A program made the translations under genes and the position numbers. DNA of 64,000 nt from the NCBI RefSeq assembly GCF_011008905.1, contig NZ_JAAIVI010000021.1:160663-224662 (forward strand), in the 5' to 3' direction. Each line of letters begins with the position of its first letter. The stretch's first letter is position 1. The notes beneath the pieces are model-generated. The model had not been told where the DNA came from, did no database searches, and saw only the letters and a program-made list of their open reading frames with translations. Shown in pieces: positions 25,945-35,201 of the stretch. The stretch comes from Wenzhouxiangella sp. XN201. GTDB lineage: Bacteria > Pseudomonadota > Gammaproteobacteria > Xanthomonadales > Wenzhouxiangellaceae.

Positions 25945-28900
25945 TCAGGGGATGCAGTCCACGCCGCTGTTGTAGGTGGGTGTGGCCACTTCGTTCACGT
26001 TGATTCCGTTATTGAGTGCGCTCAGATTGGCTGCAGAGTCGGCATCGACCACCAGGTTGGCCGCGGCATCGGTATCGAGCTCGATGCTGCCGCCGCCCGC
26101 GCCAATGCTATTGCCGGTAGCACCGAAGCAGGCATTGTTGCCGTCACGCACATCCACGATTTCGATAAGGTTCTTCGTGGAATCGATATCGTTGAACAGA
26201 TTGTCGAAGATTTCGACGTTGAGCTGGGCTGCGCCGGCGCCGACATCATTGTCGGTAAACACGAAGATGCCGTCGTCCAGGTCCGTGGTGACGCCATCAT
26301 CACCGGCGGCGCCGTTGATGGTGTTGTTGCGGATCGTGATATTCATCTGACCGCCGCTGTCGCGGAAATCGACGCCGATGCCGTCGTCGTCGAAAGCGAT
26401 GCTGTTGTTCTGGACCACGATGGCGCCGTTTATCGTGCTGCCCCCACCAGAATCGCCATCGAAGTCAAGGTCGATGCCGTCGGCATTGTCCGATGCAAAT
26501 GTATTGCCCTGCACCCCGCCTATGATGCCGTTGAGGGTTAAGGTCTGACCGGCGCCGCCCAGGCCGATGATCTGCACCGCTTCGCCTTGCACGCCGGTCA
26601 GGCTGTTGCCATCGATGTCGAAGCTGATGCTGGAAGAGTCCGAGCCAATGATCGCCACACCACCACCGTTAGGGAAATTATCCGAGCCACCGCCATTGGT
26701 CGAAGTGATTCCGGTGACCTCGACGGTATGACTGCCGCTACCTTCGGCGAAGAAGGTCAATACATCGAATTCGATGCTGTCGAAATTACTGTTGGCGAGC
26801 AGGACGTCAGCATTGAGCGTGCCCGTCGTCTGCACGCGAATGGCGTCTTCCTGGATGCTGTTATTACTGATCGACGAGTCGGTTACCTGCAGATCGAGGC
26901 TGCCGCCTCCTTCGTTGAAGATGTCGAGCGCGCGCTCGGAGAAGGATGGGATTCTCACGTTCTCGAACACGGCCGTGCCGGTGAGGCCATTGTCGCCGAA
27001 ACTGTTGCGATTGAAACTGAAAACATCATCGCCCGCACCATTGCCGACACTAGTCAGAACGGCGTTGCTAACGCTGATCCCGTCAACCCGGATGCCGGCA
27101 ATGCCATGGCCGCCGACGGTGAACATGTCAAGCTGGTCGAGCGAGATACTGCCGGTATCAATCAGTTCGATGGCATTTCCGGTGATGCCGGTCAGCGTTC
27201 CACCCGAACCGTTCTGTGCTACACCTGTGTCACCGGTGACGACCAGCCCGCCGAGCGTGCCGGTGTTATCCAGGGTAATCGCATTGGCAGAGATCGACGC
27301 GGAAATTGACTCGAAGGTTATGTCACCGGCTCCGATCGTGGTATCCACCACATGGAGTGCGCGGCCATTCTCGGCATCGATGCGATTGCCTGTCCCGGTC
27401 ACTTCGATGGTGCGTGCGGACTGGGCATTGAAGCAGTTGTTGGAAGTGCAGGTCAGATCGACGTTGGCGAAGGTTGTGAGGCTGCCGGCGGCCAGGTTGG
27501 TGAGGTCGACACAGGAAGAGTTGCGTGTGCAGGTCAGCGTGTCTATGTCGACCAGGAGCTGTACACCGTCGATATCCACGCCGCCGCCCGAACTCGCGTC
27601 AATCGACACCGCGTCGAGGTCCAGCGTGCCGGCACCACTGGCGACGATCGCGGGCGGACCCGATGTGAACAGATCGATGTCCGGTGCCGTCAGCGTCGTG
27701 CCTGCACTGTTGCCGCCGAAACTCAGCGGGCTGATCGAGAGTCGGCTGCTGCTGGTTCCTAAGTCGAGCGGGCCACTGAAGTTGACGGCATTGGTGCCGC
27801 TGTTGTTGACAACCTGCACGCCGGAACCGCCCAGCACCGAAACCGCGCCACCAAAGGTGGCCGATGCGCCGTTGTTGTCTTCGATGTTCACGGCAACGCC
27901 GGTATTGGCGGAATGGTTGATGGTGCCGCCGTAATTCACCGTCGGCGATCCATTCGTCAAGTTGAAAGTGATCCCGGCCGCCCCGCTGAGCAAGCCCGCG
28001 GCAGCAGAAAAGCTTCCAGTAACGTTGCCCAGGGAAATGCCGTATGTGGTGCTGTCGGTTGAGCTCACTGTATCGAAGGCCAGGCCGAGCGTGGCAGCGC
28101 CAAGACTCACCGCCGCACCATTTTCGGCATCAATCTCACCACCGTTGGCGGTTAGCTCGAAGCCCGTGCCCGCGCCGGCATCGATCGTTCCACTGCCGAA
28201 CAATTGCAGGCCAGTCCCGCCGGCACCTTCTGAGTAGGCGGACAGTTCGTCGAACTCTAGCCGGCCGGCAACTCTGAGAAGCTCGATGCCGGTGGTGCCG
28301 ACAGGGTTGCCGGGCGCGCCTACGGTGAGGTTGCCTCCGGATACGCTGTCGCCGGTGAAATCAGGGTCGGCCGGATCGGCATCGAAGGTGACGCTGTCGA
28401 TCAGGATGCCGCGATTGGCGGTATTTCCGTGCACCGAGTTGTTCGAAAAACTGGTGACATACAGTTCAGCGCCGCCCTGGAAGTTGTTGAGCACGATGCC
28501 GCTGCCGCCCGATGAGGTGATATCGAAGTTGTTGTCGACGGCGACGTTGACGTCACCCGAGGTGGCGCCCGTGGTCAGGTCGATGGCGTTACCGGCGACC
28601 GATGAAGTGGCAAAGCGGTTGCCAGCGATCGTGGCGAAGAAGGCCCCGCTGCTGTCGGGATTCAGGTCCAGTCCTTCCTCACTCGCGCCAGCGATGAAAT
28701 TCTCGGCGATCGTGACGTCGACCGCATGGCCGTTGGCGGAGGAAACGTCCACGGCATTGGCATCGGCGGCAATCGACAGGCCCCGGATCTCGATATCGAG
28801 CCGGTCGCCGGTATCAGCGATGACCGAAACACCATTCAGGCCCGATCCGGGAACGTCGATGACCGGTTGCCGGGTCGGGTCGCCGGTGAAGAGTGTCGTG

Positions 28901-31497
28901 GGCGTACCGTCGACGTCGACCACAAGATCCACGCCTTCGCCCAGCAGGGACTGCCCGTTGCCGAGCGTCAACCCGCTGCCCTGATGCGTGGCGGTGCCAT
29001 CGCCGAACATGACGTAAATAATGTCGCCGTCATCGGCGGCGTCTTCGGCATCGTTCGGATCGGTGTCCGAATTGCCATCCGACAGGGTCGAGAAGGGATT
29101 GTCCGACGTGCCCTCGCCGGCACTGACCGAACCGCCGTTGCTGGTGTTGTCGACATACCAGACCAACCCGTCGATATCGATGGAAACCGTCGCGATCTCA
29201 CCGCCGGACAGTTCGTACTGGAAGCTGTCATCCGGCGTATTCGGGTCGCCATCGCCGCGCAGTCCGGGCGGGGGCAGGTAGGTGAAAGTGCCGTCGGTCG
29301 CCATGTTGACGATCGCGCCGGCGGTGACGTTATTCGTGCCCGACACGGCCAGGGTGTTGTCCGGGTCGCTGTCGTTATTCAGGACGCTTCCCGTGACGAA
29401 CACGGACGGTGATGTCGCGCCGCTTGCGTCACCGACTTCCAGCATGGTATTGCCGACAGTGCGGAACTGGTCATCGGCAGCCACCGCCGGGTCGTCCACG
29501 CCGGTAACCGTCACGGTGACGGTGGCCGTGCAGGTCAGGCCGTCGCTGTCCTGAGCGGTGTAGCTGAAGGTGTCGGTGGCATCGTCGCCGGCGCCCAGCG
29601 ACTCGAACTGACCGTCGGGGTCGTAGGTCACGTCGGTGCCGTTGTTGACCACCTGGCCGACCGTTCCGGTGTCATCGACCGACATGACCGTCAGCGTAGC
29701 CGTCTGGCCCGGATCGGGATCGGCATCGTTGACAAGTACGTCTACCAGGGTCGAATTGTCCTCGTCGGTACTGGCGAAATCGGCCGTGCAGACGGGCGGA
29801 TCGTCGTTGGTATTCTCGACTGTGATCGTGATGGTGGCACTGTCGTTGCCGCCATTGCCGTCATCGATGGTGTAGGTGAAGGTTTCTGTGCCAACGAAGT
29901 CGGCGGCGGGGCTGTAGCTGACCGTAGCGCCATCGGTCGTGGCCGTGCCACCCTGGTCAGTCGCGCCGACGGCAGTGATGGTCAGGATTTCCCCGGTATC
30001 CGGTGCAGTGCTGTCGTTGGCGAGCACGTCGAGCGAATTGTCGAGCGAATCCTCAGCGACCGTGAATGCGTCGTTGATGGCCGACGGCGGGTCGTTGACG
30101 GGGTGGATGGTGATGGCCACGGTCGCCGGTGCCGAGTCATCCGTGCCGTCGCTGGCGACATAGGTGAAGCTGTCACTGCCGTTGAAGTCCGGCACCGGGA
30201 CGTATTCGAAGCTGCCGTCGGCATTCAGTGTGAAACTGGCCGCGCTGGATGGTCCCGCGTCGAGCAGGGCGGTCAGGGGATCTGACTCGATGTCGGAGTC
30301 GTTGTCGAGGACGCCCGGGGCGGCAACGCTCAGCGTCTGGTCTTCGTTGACGTCAAAGGCATCGTCCTGCGCACTGGGTACGTCATTGACCGGCTCGATC
30401 GTGATGGTCACCGTGGCCGGCGCCGACTCGGCCTGACCATCGCTGGCGACATAGGTGAAGCTGTCGCTGCCGTTGAAATCCGGGGCCGGTGTGTAGTCGA
30501 AGCTGCCGTCCGGGTTGAGTGTGAAACTGTCGGCGTTGGCGGGCCCGGTTTCCAGGGTCGCAGTGAGCGGATCGGATTCCGGGTCGGTGTCGTTGCCGAG
30601 CACGCCGGGGGCGGTCACGGCGAGTGCGACATCCTCATCAGTGGCGTAGGCATCCGCGGTGGCGGTCGGTGCCGTGTTTTGCAGGTCGACAACATCGATG
30701 CGGAAATAAAGTGTTTCGTTCTCGAGCGCCGCGAAGCCGGCCAGCAGGTCGTTGCCGGAACTGCCGTCGGTTGCATCGCCGGCCGGGTCCTGGCCGACGG
30801 GCGATACGCCGTCCCAGTCAGTGAGGTCCCCGTCGAGCGCAAAGTTCATGGCCCAGGCCAGCGAGGCAACCAGTGCCAAGGTGCCCAGCGCCGCGATCCG
30901 GCCCATGCGGCGGTGTGCCAGCCAGGCCAGTGCCAGAACCGCGGTCAGCAGAAGCAGCATGCCCCACCAGGAGAACAGCGGAACCGGCAGCGTCTCCACG
31001 GGAAGACCCAGCAGGATGGGGCCGCCCGAAGCCGTGCCGTTGGTCGTGGCCAGAATATCCGAACCGTTGCCGTCGTCGGCCACGAAAACCAGCCGGATAC
31101 CGGATGCGAACATTGCACTGACGTCGTTCCGCGGCACTGCGAGCTCAAACGCATCCGAGCCTGACACTCCGGCATCGAGCGCGACGTCCCAGGGTGTCGA
31201 CGCCGGCGAACTAACAACCACGGGCGTGCCAAATATCCCACCGGAACAGTCCTGGCGCTCGACCGACTCGACACTCGCCGTCCCGCTTGCCACTTCTACC
31301 CTTGCCAGCAGTCGGTGCTCAAAGCCATCCACGGTGGAGTTGCCGGTTGGCGTGACTGTGCAGCCGGTCGCCGAGTCCCGGTCGACGTCGATCAGCACCT
31401 GATAGTTGTGGATGAGCGACTGTCCGGACGCACTCAATGAGGCAAGAAGGCTGATGACCGCCAGCATCCCGGCGGCGGCGAGTTTCGATAGATTCAC
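25945..31497 (-). CDS. Giant cadherin-like / beta-helix surface protein with internal IPTL-CTERM-like signal
   Basis: 1,850 residues from a GTG at 31497 preceded by an aaggga ribosome site; an upstream reading to 31608 adds a non-signal leader. Layout: signal peptide (1-27); an N-terminal domain; a tripartite sorting-like segment at about 171-197 (LPVPLFSWWGM, hydrophobic helix, AHRR); immediately a second signal-like helix (MGRIAALGTLALVASLAWA); then DGDLTDWDG and five tandem cadherin-like (Big_9 type) repeats of about 95 residues (ATDEDVALAV, PGVLGNDTDPESDPL, DFNGSDSFTYVASDG) between about 290 and 780. The rest is a long parallel beta-helix with repeated 'DI..S.G.GI.L.N' turns, ending without an anchor. 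Family knowledge: such mid-protein signals have been called 'midcut-by-XrtH'. It probably yields a secreted or surface adhesin. Confidence 0.85.
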   Translation of the reverse strand: MNLSKLAAAGMLAVISLLASLSASGQSLIHNYQVLIDVDRDSATGCTVTPTGNSTVDGFEHRLLARVEVASGTASVESVERQDCSGGIFGTPVVVSSPASTPWDVALDAGVSGSDAFELAVPRNDVSAMFASGIRLVFVADDGNGSDILATTNGTASGGPILLGLPVETLPVPLFSWWGMLLLLTAVLALAWLAHRRMGRIAALGTLALVASLAWAMNFALDGDLTDWDGVSPVGQDPAGDATDGSSGNDLLAGFAALENETLYFRIDVVDLQNTAPTATADAYATDEDVALAVTAPGVLGNDTDPESDPLTATLETGPANADSFTLNPDGSFDYTPAPDFNGSDSFTYVASDGQAESAPATVTITIEPVNDVPSAQDDAFDVNEDQTLSVAAPGVLDNDSDIESDPLTALLDAGPSSAASFTLNADGSFEYVPVPDFNGSDSFTYVASDGTDDSAPATVAITIHPVNDPPSAINDAFTVAEDSLDNSLDVLANDSTAPDTGEILTITAVGATDQGGTATTDGATVSYSPAADFVGTETFTYTIDDGNGGNDSATITITVENTNDDPPVCTADFASTDEDNSTLVDVLVNDADPDPGQTATLTVMSVDDTGTVGQVVNNGTDVTYDPDGQFESLGAGDDATDTFSYTAQDSDGLTCTATVTVTVTGVDDPAVAADDQFRTVGNTMLEVGDASGATSPSVFVTGSVLNNDSDPDNTLAVSGTNNVTAGAIVNMATDGTFTYLPPPGLRGDGDPNTPDDSFQYELSGGEIATVSIDIDGLVWYVDNTSNGGSVSAGEGTSDNPFSTLSDGNSDTDPNDAEDAADDGDIIYVMFGDGTATHQGSGLTLGNGQSLLGEGVDLVVDVDGTPTTLFTGDPTRQPVIDVPGSGLNGVSVIADTGDRLDIEIRGLSIAADANAVDVSSANGHAVDVTIAENFIAGASEEGLDLNPDSSGAFFATIAGNRFATSSVAGNAIDLTTGATSGDVNVAVDNNFDITSSGGSGIVLNNFQGGAELYVTSFSNNSVHGNTANRGILIDSVTFDADPADPDFTGDSVSGGNLTVGAPGNPVGTTGIELLRVAGRLEFDELSAYSEGAGGTGLQLFGSGTIDAGAGTGFELTANGGEIDAENGAAVSLGAATLGLAFDTVSSTDSTTYGISLGNVTGSFSAAAGLLSGAAGITFNLTNGSPTVNYGGTINHSANTGVAVNIEDNNGASATFGGAVSVLGGSGVQVVNNSGTNAVNFSGPLDLGTSSSRLSISPLSFGGNSAGTTLTAPDIDLFTSGPPAIVASGAGTLDLDAVSIDASSGGGVDIDGVQLLVDIDTLTCTRNSSCVDLTNLAAGSLTTFANVDLTCTSNNCFNAQSARTIEVTGTGNRIDAENGRALHVVDTTIGAGDITFESISASISANAITLDNTGTLGGLVVTGDTGVAQNGSGGTLTGITGNAIELIDTGSISLDQLDMFTVGGHGIAGIRVDGISVSNAVLTSVGNGAGDDVFSFNRNSFGDNGLTGTAVFENVRIPSFSERALDIFNEGGGSLDLQVTDSSISNNSIQEDAIRVQTTGTLNADVLLANSNFDSIEFDVLTFFAEGSGSHTVEVTGITSTNGGGSDNFPNGGGVAIIGSDSSSISFDIDGNSLTGVQGEAVQIIGLGGAGQTLTLNGIIGGVQGNTFASDNADGIDLDFDGDSGGGSTINGAIVVQNNSIAFDDDGIGVDFRDSGGQMNITIRNNTINGAAGDDGVTTDLDDGIFVFTDNDVGAGAAQLNVEIFDNLFNDIDSTKNLIEIVDVRDGNNACFGATGNSIGAGGGSIELDTDAAANLVVDADSAANLSALNNGINVNEVATPTYNSGVDCIP

Positions 31498-31748
31498 GGA
31501 TTTGGTTCCCTTTTGGTGTTGTTCTTTTCTGATTACAGTAGCCCAAAAGTCGTGTCGGTCGCCACATAAACTTGCCGGGGAAGGATGCGTCGTTACCTGA
31601 CCGGCCAATCGAAGGAAACCGGCCAGGCGTGTAAGTTCGGCAGTTTCCTGCCGGTGACCGTCAATTCCTGCGGCTGTACACTTGGAAGCATGATGTTTTC
31701 CAGTCCTTGTCGGTCATTGCCCTTGACGGCTTATTCGGAAGCTCCGGC

Positions 31749-33362
31749 GTGAGCGCTCCGGCAACCTCCGACGTGCTGGTCATCGGCGGCGGGCTGGCCG
31801 GAATCGTCACGGCCCTGGAGGCGCTGCGTGCCGGGCAGTCGGTCACCCTGGTCGATCGCGATGGTCCTGAGCGTTTCGGTGGCCTGGCGCTGTGGGCTTT
31901 CGGCGGCATGGCCCTGGTCGGCACATCGCTGCAGGCACGCAAAAAGATTCCCGATTCCCCGGAAACCGCCTACCGCGACTGGCTTCGCTTCGGCGAACTC
32001 GATCCCAACGATCGCTGGTCACTGGCCTGGGTCGGGCACTACGTTGAGCGTTCGCGGGCGGATGTCTACGACTGGCTGCTGGGCGAGGGTCTCAAGTTCA
32101 TGCCGGCGGTCAACTGGGTCGAACGGGGCCGTTTTGGCGAAGGCAATTCCGTGCCGCGCTATCACATCGTCTGGGGCACCGCCCGCGCGCTGGTCCGACG
32201 CATGATCGAGGCCCTGCACGAGGCCGATAGCGGCGGTCGACTGACCTTGTTGCACCGCCACCGGGTCACCGCGCTGGAGCACAGCGCCGGCCGGGTCTCC
32301 GGTGCGCACGCCGTCGACGAGCGCGACAACAGCGAACACCGCCTCAAAGCGCCGGTCGTGGTGCTTGCCACCGGTGGCTTGAACGGCAGCCACGCCGAGG
32401 CGCAGGCCAACTGGCCGCAGAACCGTCCGCGCCCCAGGACCATGCTCAACGGCGCCCATCCCTTTGCCGACGGGCACCTGCATCGAGTTGTATCCGAGCG
32501 CCTGGGCGGACGCATCGTCAACGCCGGCGAGATGTGGAACTACGCTGCCGGCTTCCCGCACCCGTATCCGCACTTCGAAGGCCACGGCCTGTCGGCCATA
32601 CCGTGCAAGTCGGCGTTGTGGCTCGATCACCGCGGCCGGCGTATCGGCCCGGAACCCCTGGTCACCGGCTTCGACACCCACTGGCTGTGCCGCCGGGTGG
32701 CCGAGCAGGAAAAGCCCTGGACCTGGCATCTGCTCAACTGGCGCATCGCGGCGAAGGAGTTCGCCATCTCCGGCGCCGAACACAACCACTCGATTCGCGA
32801 ACAGCGCTTTCCGGCCTTCCTGAAGGAGCTGTTGCTGGGCAACCATCGCCTGGTGCGCCAGATGCAGCGCGAGAGCGATGATTTCCTGGTCGACGAGTCG
32901 CTCGCCGGGCTGGCCGCACAGATGAACCAGCTGACCCGCTCCCACGATATCGATGCGGCGGTGCTGGAGGCCACGGTGGACCACTTCGACGCCAGCTTCG
33001 CGCACAAGAATGCGCTGCAAAACGACGATCAGATCCGCCGCATCCTGCACGCGCGCCAGTGGGGACCGGACCGGCTTCGCACCTGCAAGCCCGCGCCGCT
33101 TAAGAAGAAAGGCGCCGGGCCATTTATCGCCATCCGCATGCAACTCGTTACGCGCAAGAGCCTGGGCGGATTGCGCACCGACCTCGACAGCCGCGTGCTG
33201 GATGGTGCCGGCCACCCCATTGGCGGGCTCTACTGCGTGGGCGAGGCCGCGGGCTTCGGCGGCGGCGGTGCCAACGGCAAGCGTTCGCTCGAAGGCACTT
33301 TCCTGCCCGGCTGCATTCTCACTGCGCGCGCGGCGGCACGCTCGATCAACGGCGGCGGCTAG
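31749..33362 (+). CDS. FAD-dependent dehydrogenase (fumarate reductase/KsdD-like)
   Basis: 537 residues from a GTG at 31749, which has cggaag seven bases upstream; a TTG at 31707 would add 14 residues. The N-terminal dinucleotide fold is DVLVIGGGLAGIVTALEA, and the C-terminal FAD motif is GLYCVGEAAGFGGGGANG followed by SLEGTFLPGCILTARAAARS. The sequence resembles bacterial 'FAD-binding dehydrogenases' of the succinate dehydrogenase/3-ketosteroid dehydrogenase superfamily. Substrate unknown. The lactate-dehydrogenase-like gene starts 12 bases after its stop, so the two are co-transcribed and may oxidise related hydroxy or keto acids. Confidence 0.88.
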   Translation: MSAPATSDVLVIGGGLAGIVTALEALRAGQSVTLVDRDGPERFGGLALWAFGGMALVGTSLQARKKIPDSPETAYRDWLRFGELDPNDRWSLAWVGHYVERSRADVYDWLLGEGLKFMPAVNWVERGRFGEGNSVPRYHIVWGTARALVRRMIEALHEADSGGRLTLLHRHRVTALEHSAGRVSGAHAVDERDNSEHRLKAPVVVLATGGLNGSHAEAQANWPQNRPRPRTMLNGAHPFADGHLHRVVSERLGGRIVNAGEMWNYAAGFPHPYPHFEGHGLSAIPCKSALWLDHRGRRIGPEPLVTGFDTHWLCRRVAEQEKPWTWHLLNWRIAAKEFAISGAEHNHSIREQRFPAFLKELLLGNHRLVRQMQRESDDFLVDESLAGLAAQMNQLTRSHDIDAAVLEATVDHFDASFAHKNALQNDDQIRRILHARQWGPDRLRTCKPAPLKKKGAGPFIAIRMQLVTRKSLGGLRTDLDSRVLDGAGHPIGGLYCVGEAAGFGGGGANGKRSLEGTFLPGCILTARAAARSINGGG

Positions 33363-33374
33363 AGGAGGACAGAG

Positions 33375-34526
33375 ATGTTTCGACAGCTTCCGGCCACGAT
33401 CGAGGATTACCGCAAACTGGCGCGCCGTCGTCTGCCGCGCTTTCTCTACGACTACTATGCCGGCGGCGCCGGCCGGGAGCGCACCCTGGCGGCCAATGCC
33501 GACGACTGGGATGCGGTCAAACTCCGCCAGCGCGTGCTCGTCGATGTCGAAAAGATCGACACCGCCACCACCCTGGCCGGCGAGGACTTCGCCATGCCCC
33601 TGGCCCTGGCGCCGATCGGCCTGGGCGGCATGGCCGCGCGCCGCGGCGAGCGCCAGGCGCTGCACTCCGCCGAAGCCGCCGAGGTGCCGTTCACGCTCTC
33701 GACGGTGGGCATCTGCGGAATCGACGAGCTGACCGAGAACGCCAGTCGGCCGTTCTGGTTCCAGCTCTACATGATCCGCGACCGCGGCGTGGTCGAGGCG
33801 GTCATCGACCAGGCCTGGGCGGCCGGCTGCCGGACCCTGGTCTTTACCGTCGATTTGCCCATGCCCGGCCCGCGTCATCGCGATAGAAGAAACGGCATGG
33901 CCGTGCCCGGCCTGCGTCCGAAGCTCTTGAAGATCGGGCAGGTCATGATGCGACTTGGCTGGGTCTGGGACGTGCCGGTGCGCGGCCGGCCGATGAGCCT
34001 GGGCAGCATGAACCCCTACGTCCGCGCCGCCAGCGATCCCGACTCGTTCCGGAAATGGATCGATACGCAATTCGATCCCACGGTCACCTGGGCCGATATC
34101 GAGTGGCTGCGCGAGAAATGGCAGGGCCGTCTGATTCTGAAGGGCATTCTCGACGGGGCCGACGCCGAACGCGCTGTGGAAATCGGCGCCGACGGCATCG
34201 TGGTCTCCAACCACGGCGGACGCCAGCTCGACGGCGTGGCCTCGACCGCCACCAAGCTGCCGGAAATCGTTCGCGTGGTCGATCAACGCGCCGAAGTCCT
34301 GGTCGATGGCGGCATCCGCGGCGGCATCGATGTCTACCGCGCCCTGGCCCTGGGCGCCAACGGGGTGCTGATCGGCCGCGCCTGGGTCTGGGCCCTGGCC
34401 GGCGGCGGCCGCACCGGTCTTGATCAATTGCTGGCCGGCATTCGCGACGAACTGCGCCTGGCCATGGCCCTGACCGGCGTGACCCGCATCGAGGACATCG
34501 GCCCGGACTGCCTCGATCGGGACTAG
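33375..34526 (+). CDS. FMN-dependent alpha-hydroxy-acid dehydrogenase (LldD-like)
   Basis: 383 residues, ATG at 33375 with gaggac upstream. Family hallmarks: IEDYRKLARRRLPRFLYDYY and AGGAGRERTL near the N-terminus, the FMN site PLALAPIGLGGMAARRGE, LVFTVDLPMPGPRHRDRRNG, LKGILDGADAERAVE, and the catalytic His/Arg segment GIVVSNHGGRQLDGVAST. Length and motifs fit L-lactate dehydrogenase (quinone) or a related 2-hydroxy-acid oxidase, acting at the inner membrane. The co-transcribed FAD dehydrogenase may share a pathway. The substrate (lactate, mandelate, glycolate) cannot be decided from sequence. Confidence 0.92.
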   Translation: MFRQLPATIEDYRKLARRRLPRFLYDYYAGGAGRERTLAANADDWDAVKLRQRVLVDVEKIDTATTLAGEDFAMPLALAPIGLGGMAARRGERQALHSAEAAEVPFTLSTVGICGIDELTENASRPFWFQLYMIRDRGVVEAVIDQAWAAGCRTLVFTVDLPMPGPRHRDRRNGMAVPGLRPKLLKIGQVMMRLGWVWDVPVRGRPMSLGSMNPYVRAASDPDSFRKWIDTQFDPTVTWADIEWLREKWQGRLILKGILDGADAERAVEIGADGIVVSNHGGRQLDGVASTATKLPEIVRVVDQRAEVLVDGGIRGGIDVYRALALGANGVLIGRAWVWALAGGGRTGLDQLLAGIRDELRLAMALTGVTRIEDIGPDCLDRD

Positions 34527-34545
34527 TCAGCCGTGAACTTCGTCC

Positions 34546-35142
34546 TCACCACTCCAGCAGCTTCGGCTGTTTTGCCGTTTGCTCCGAATCCGCGACCGGG
34601 GTCACTTGCACAAAACCCCGCGGCTTGCGATGCGGGGACGAAGGGATCAACTCGCCTTCCAAGGACGCCACATCCGGATGGTCCTCCAGCTCGAAGTGGA
34701 ACCAGATCCCTCCTTCTGTCAGTTCGGTTTCACCGCGAAACCGGAAAAGCACCTCCCGACCATCCGGGCCCGTGGCCAGGCCCTTGAGATGGGGGTCGAT
34801 GAACAACCTGTGTTGACCACCACCGCCGGAACGGAACAATGCGCCCAGAAGCGGATGTGCTTGCTCGGCCGCTATAACATCCTTCTCGGACAACCACACG
34901 CTGTCGACTTCTGTTCTCGAAGAGCAATTTGCATCAGGGTAAGGCGGTTCAATTTGGCACTGGCCAGCTACCATGCAAGTGCATATCCAGTCGCAGCTAA
35001 CCCAACAACTCGTCGCACCCTCCATCACCGATGCGCAGTGGACCGGATCGGCGACGCAACGCCAGCATCCGAATGCTGAATTCGAATAGATTGCAGCGGA
35101 AAGAACCAAAACGAGTACACCACACCCACGCCACTTAATCAT
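34546..35142 (-). CDS. Cysteine-rich secreted protein, unknown function
   Basis: 198 residues. An N-terminal hydrophobic signal (CGVLVLVLSAAIYSNSAFG) is followed by a compact cluster of eight or nine cysteines within about 50 residues (CWRCVADPVHC, SCWVSCDWICTCMV, GQCQIEPP, ANCSS), then a beta-rich C-terminal domain (FRGETELTEGGIWFHFELED). The cluster suggests disulphide-linked secretion. No family recognised. It is convergent with the LldD-like gene. Confidence 0.6.
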   Translation of the reverse strand: MIKWRGCGVLVLVLSAAIYSNSAFGCWRCVADPVHCASVMEGATSCWVSCDWICTCMVAGQCQIEPPYPDANCSSRTEVDSVWLSEKDVIAAEQAHPLLGALFRSGGGGQHRLFIDPHLKGLATGPDGREVLFRFRGETELTEGGIWFHFELEDHPDVASLEGELIPSSPHRKPRGFVQVTPVADSEQTAKQPKLLEW

Positions 35143-35201
35143 TGGACCAACCTCAAACCGTCACACCCATAAAAAAATTTAGCAAATGGCTTTAACAGGT
35201 G

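Noticed and set aside
32019-34427. 802-codon reading frame on the minus strand opposite the FAD and LldD-like genes
   Set aside because: The plus-strand genes have full catalytic motifs and a clean operon; the reverse frame is a GC-rich codon shadow with no domain or ribosome site.
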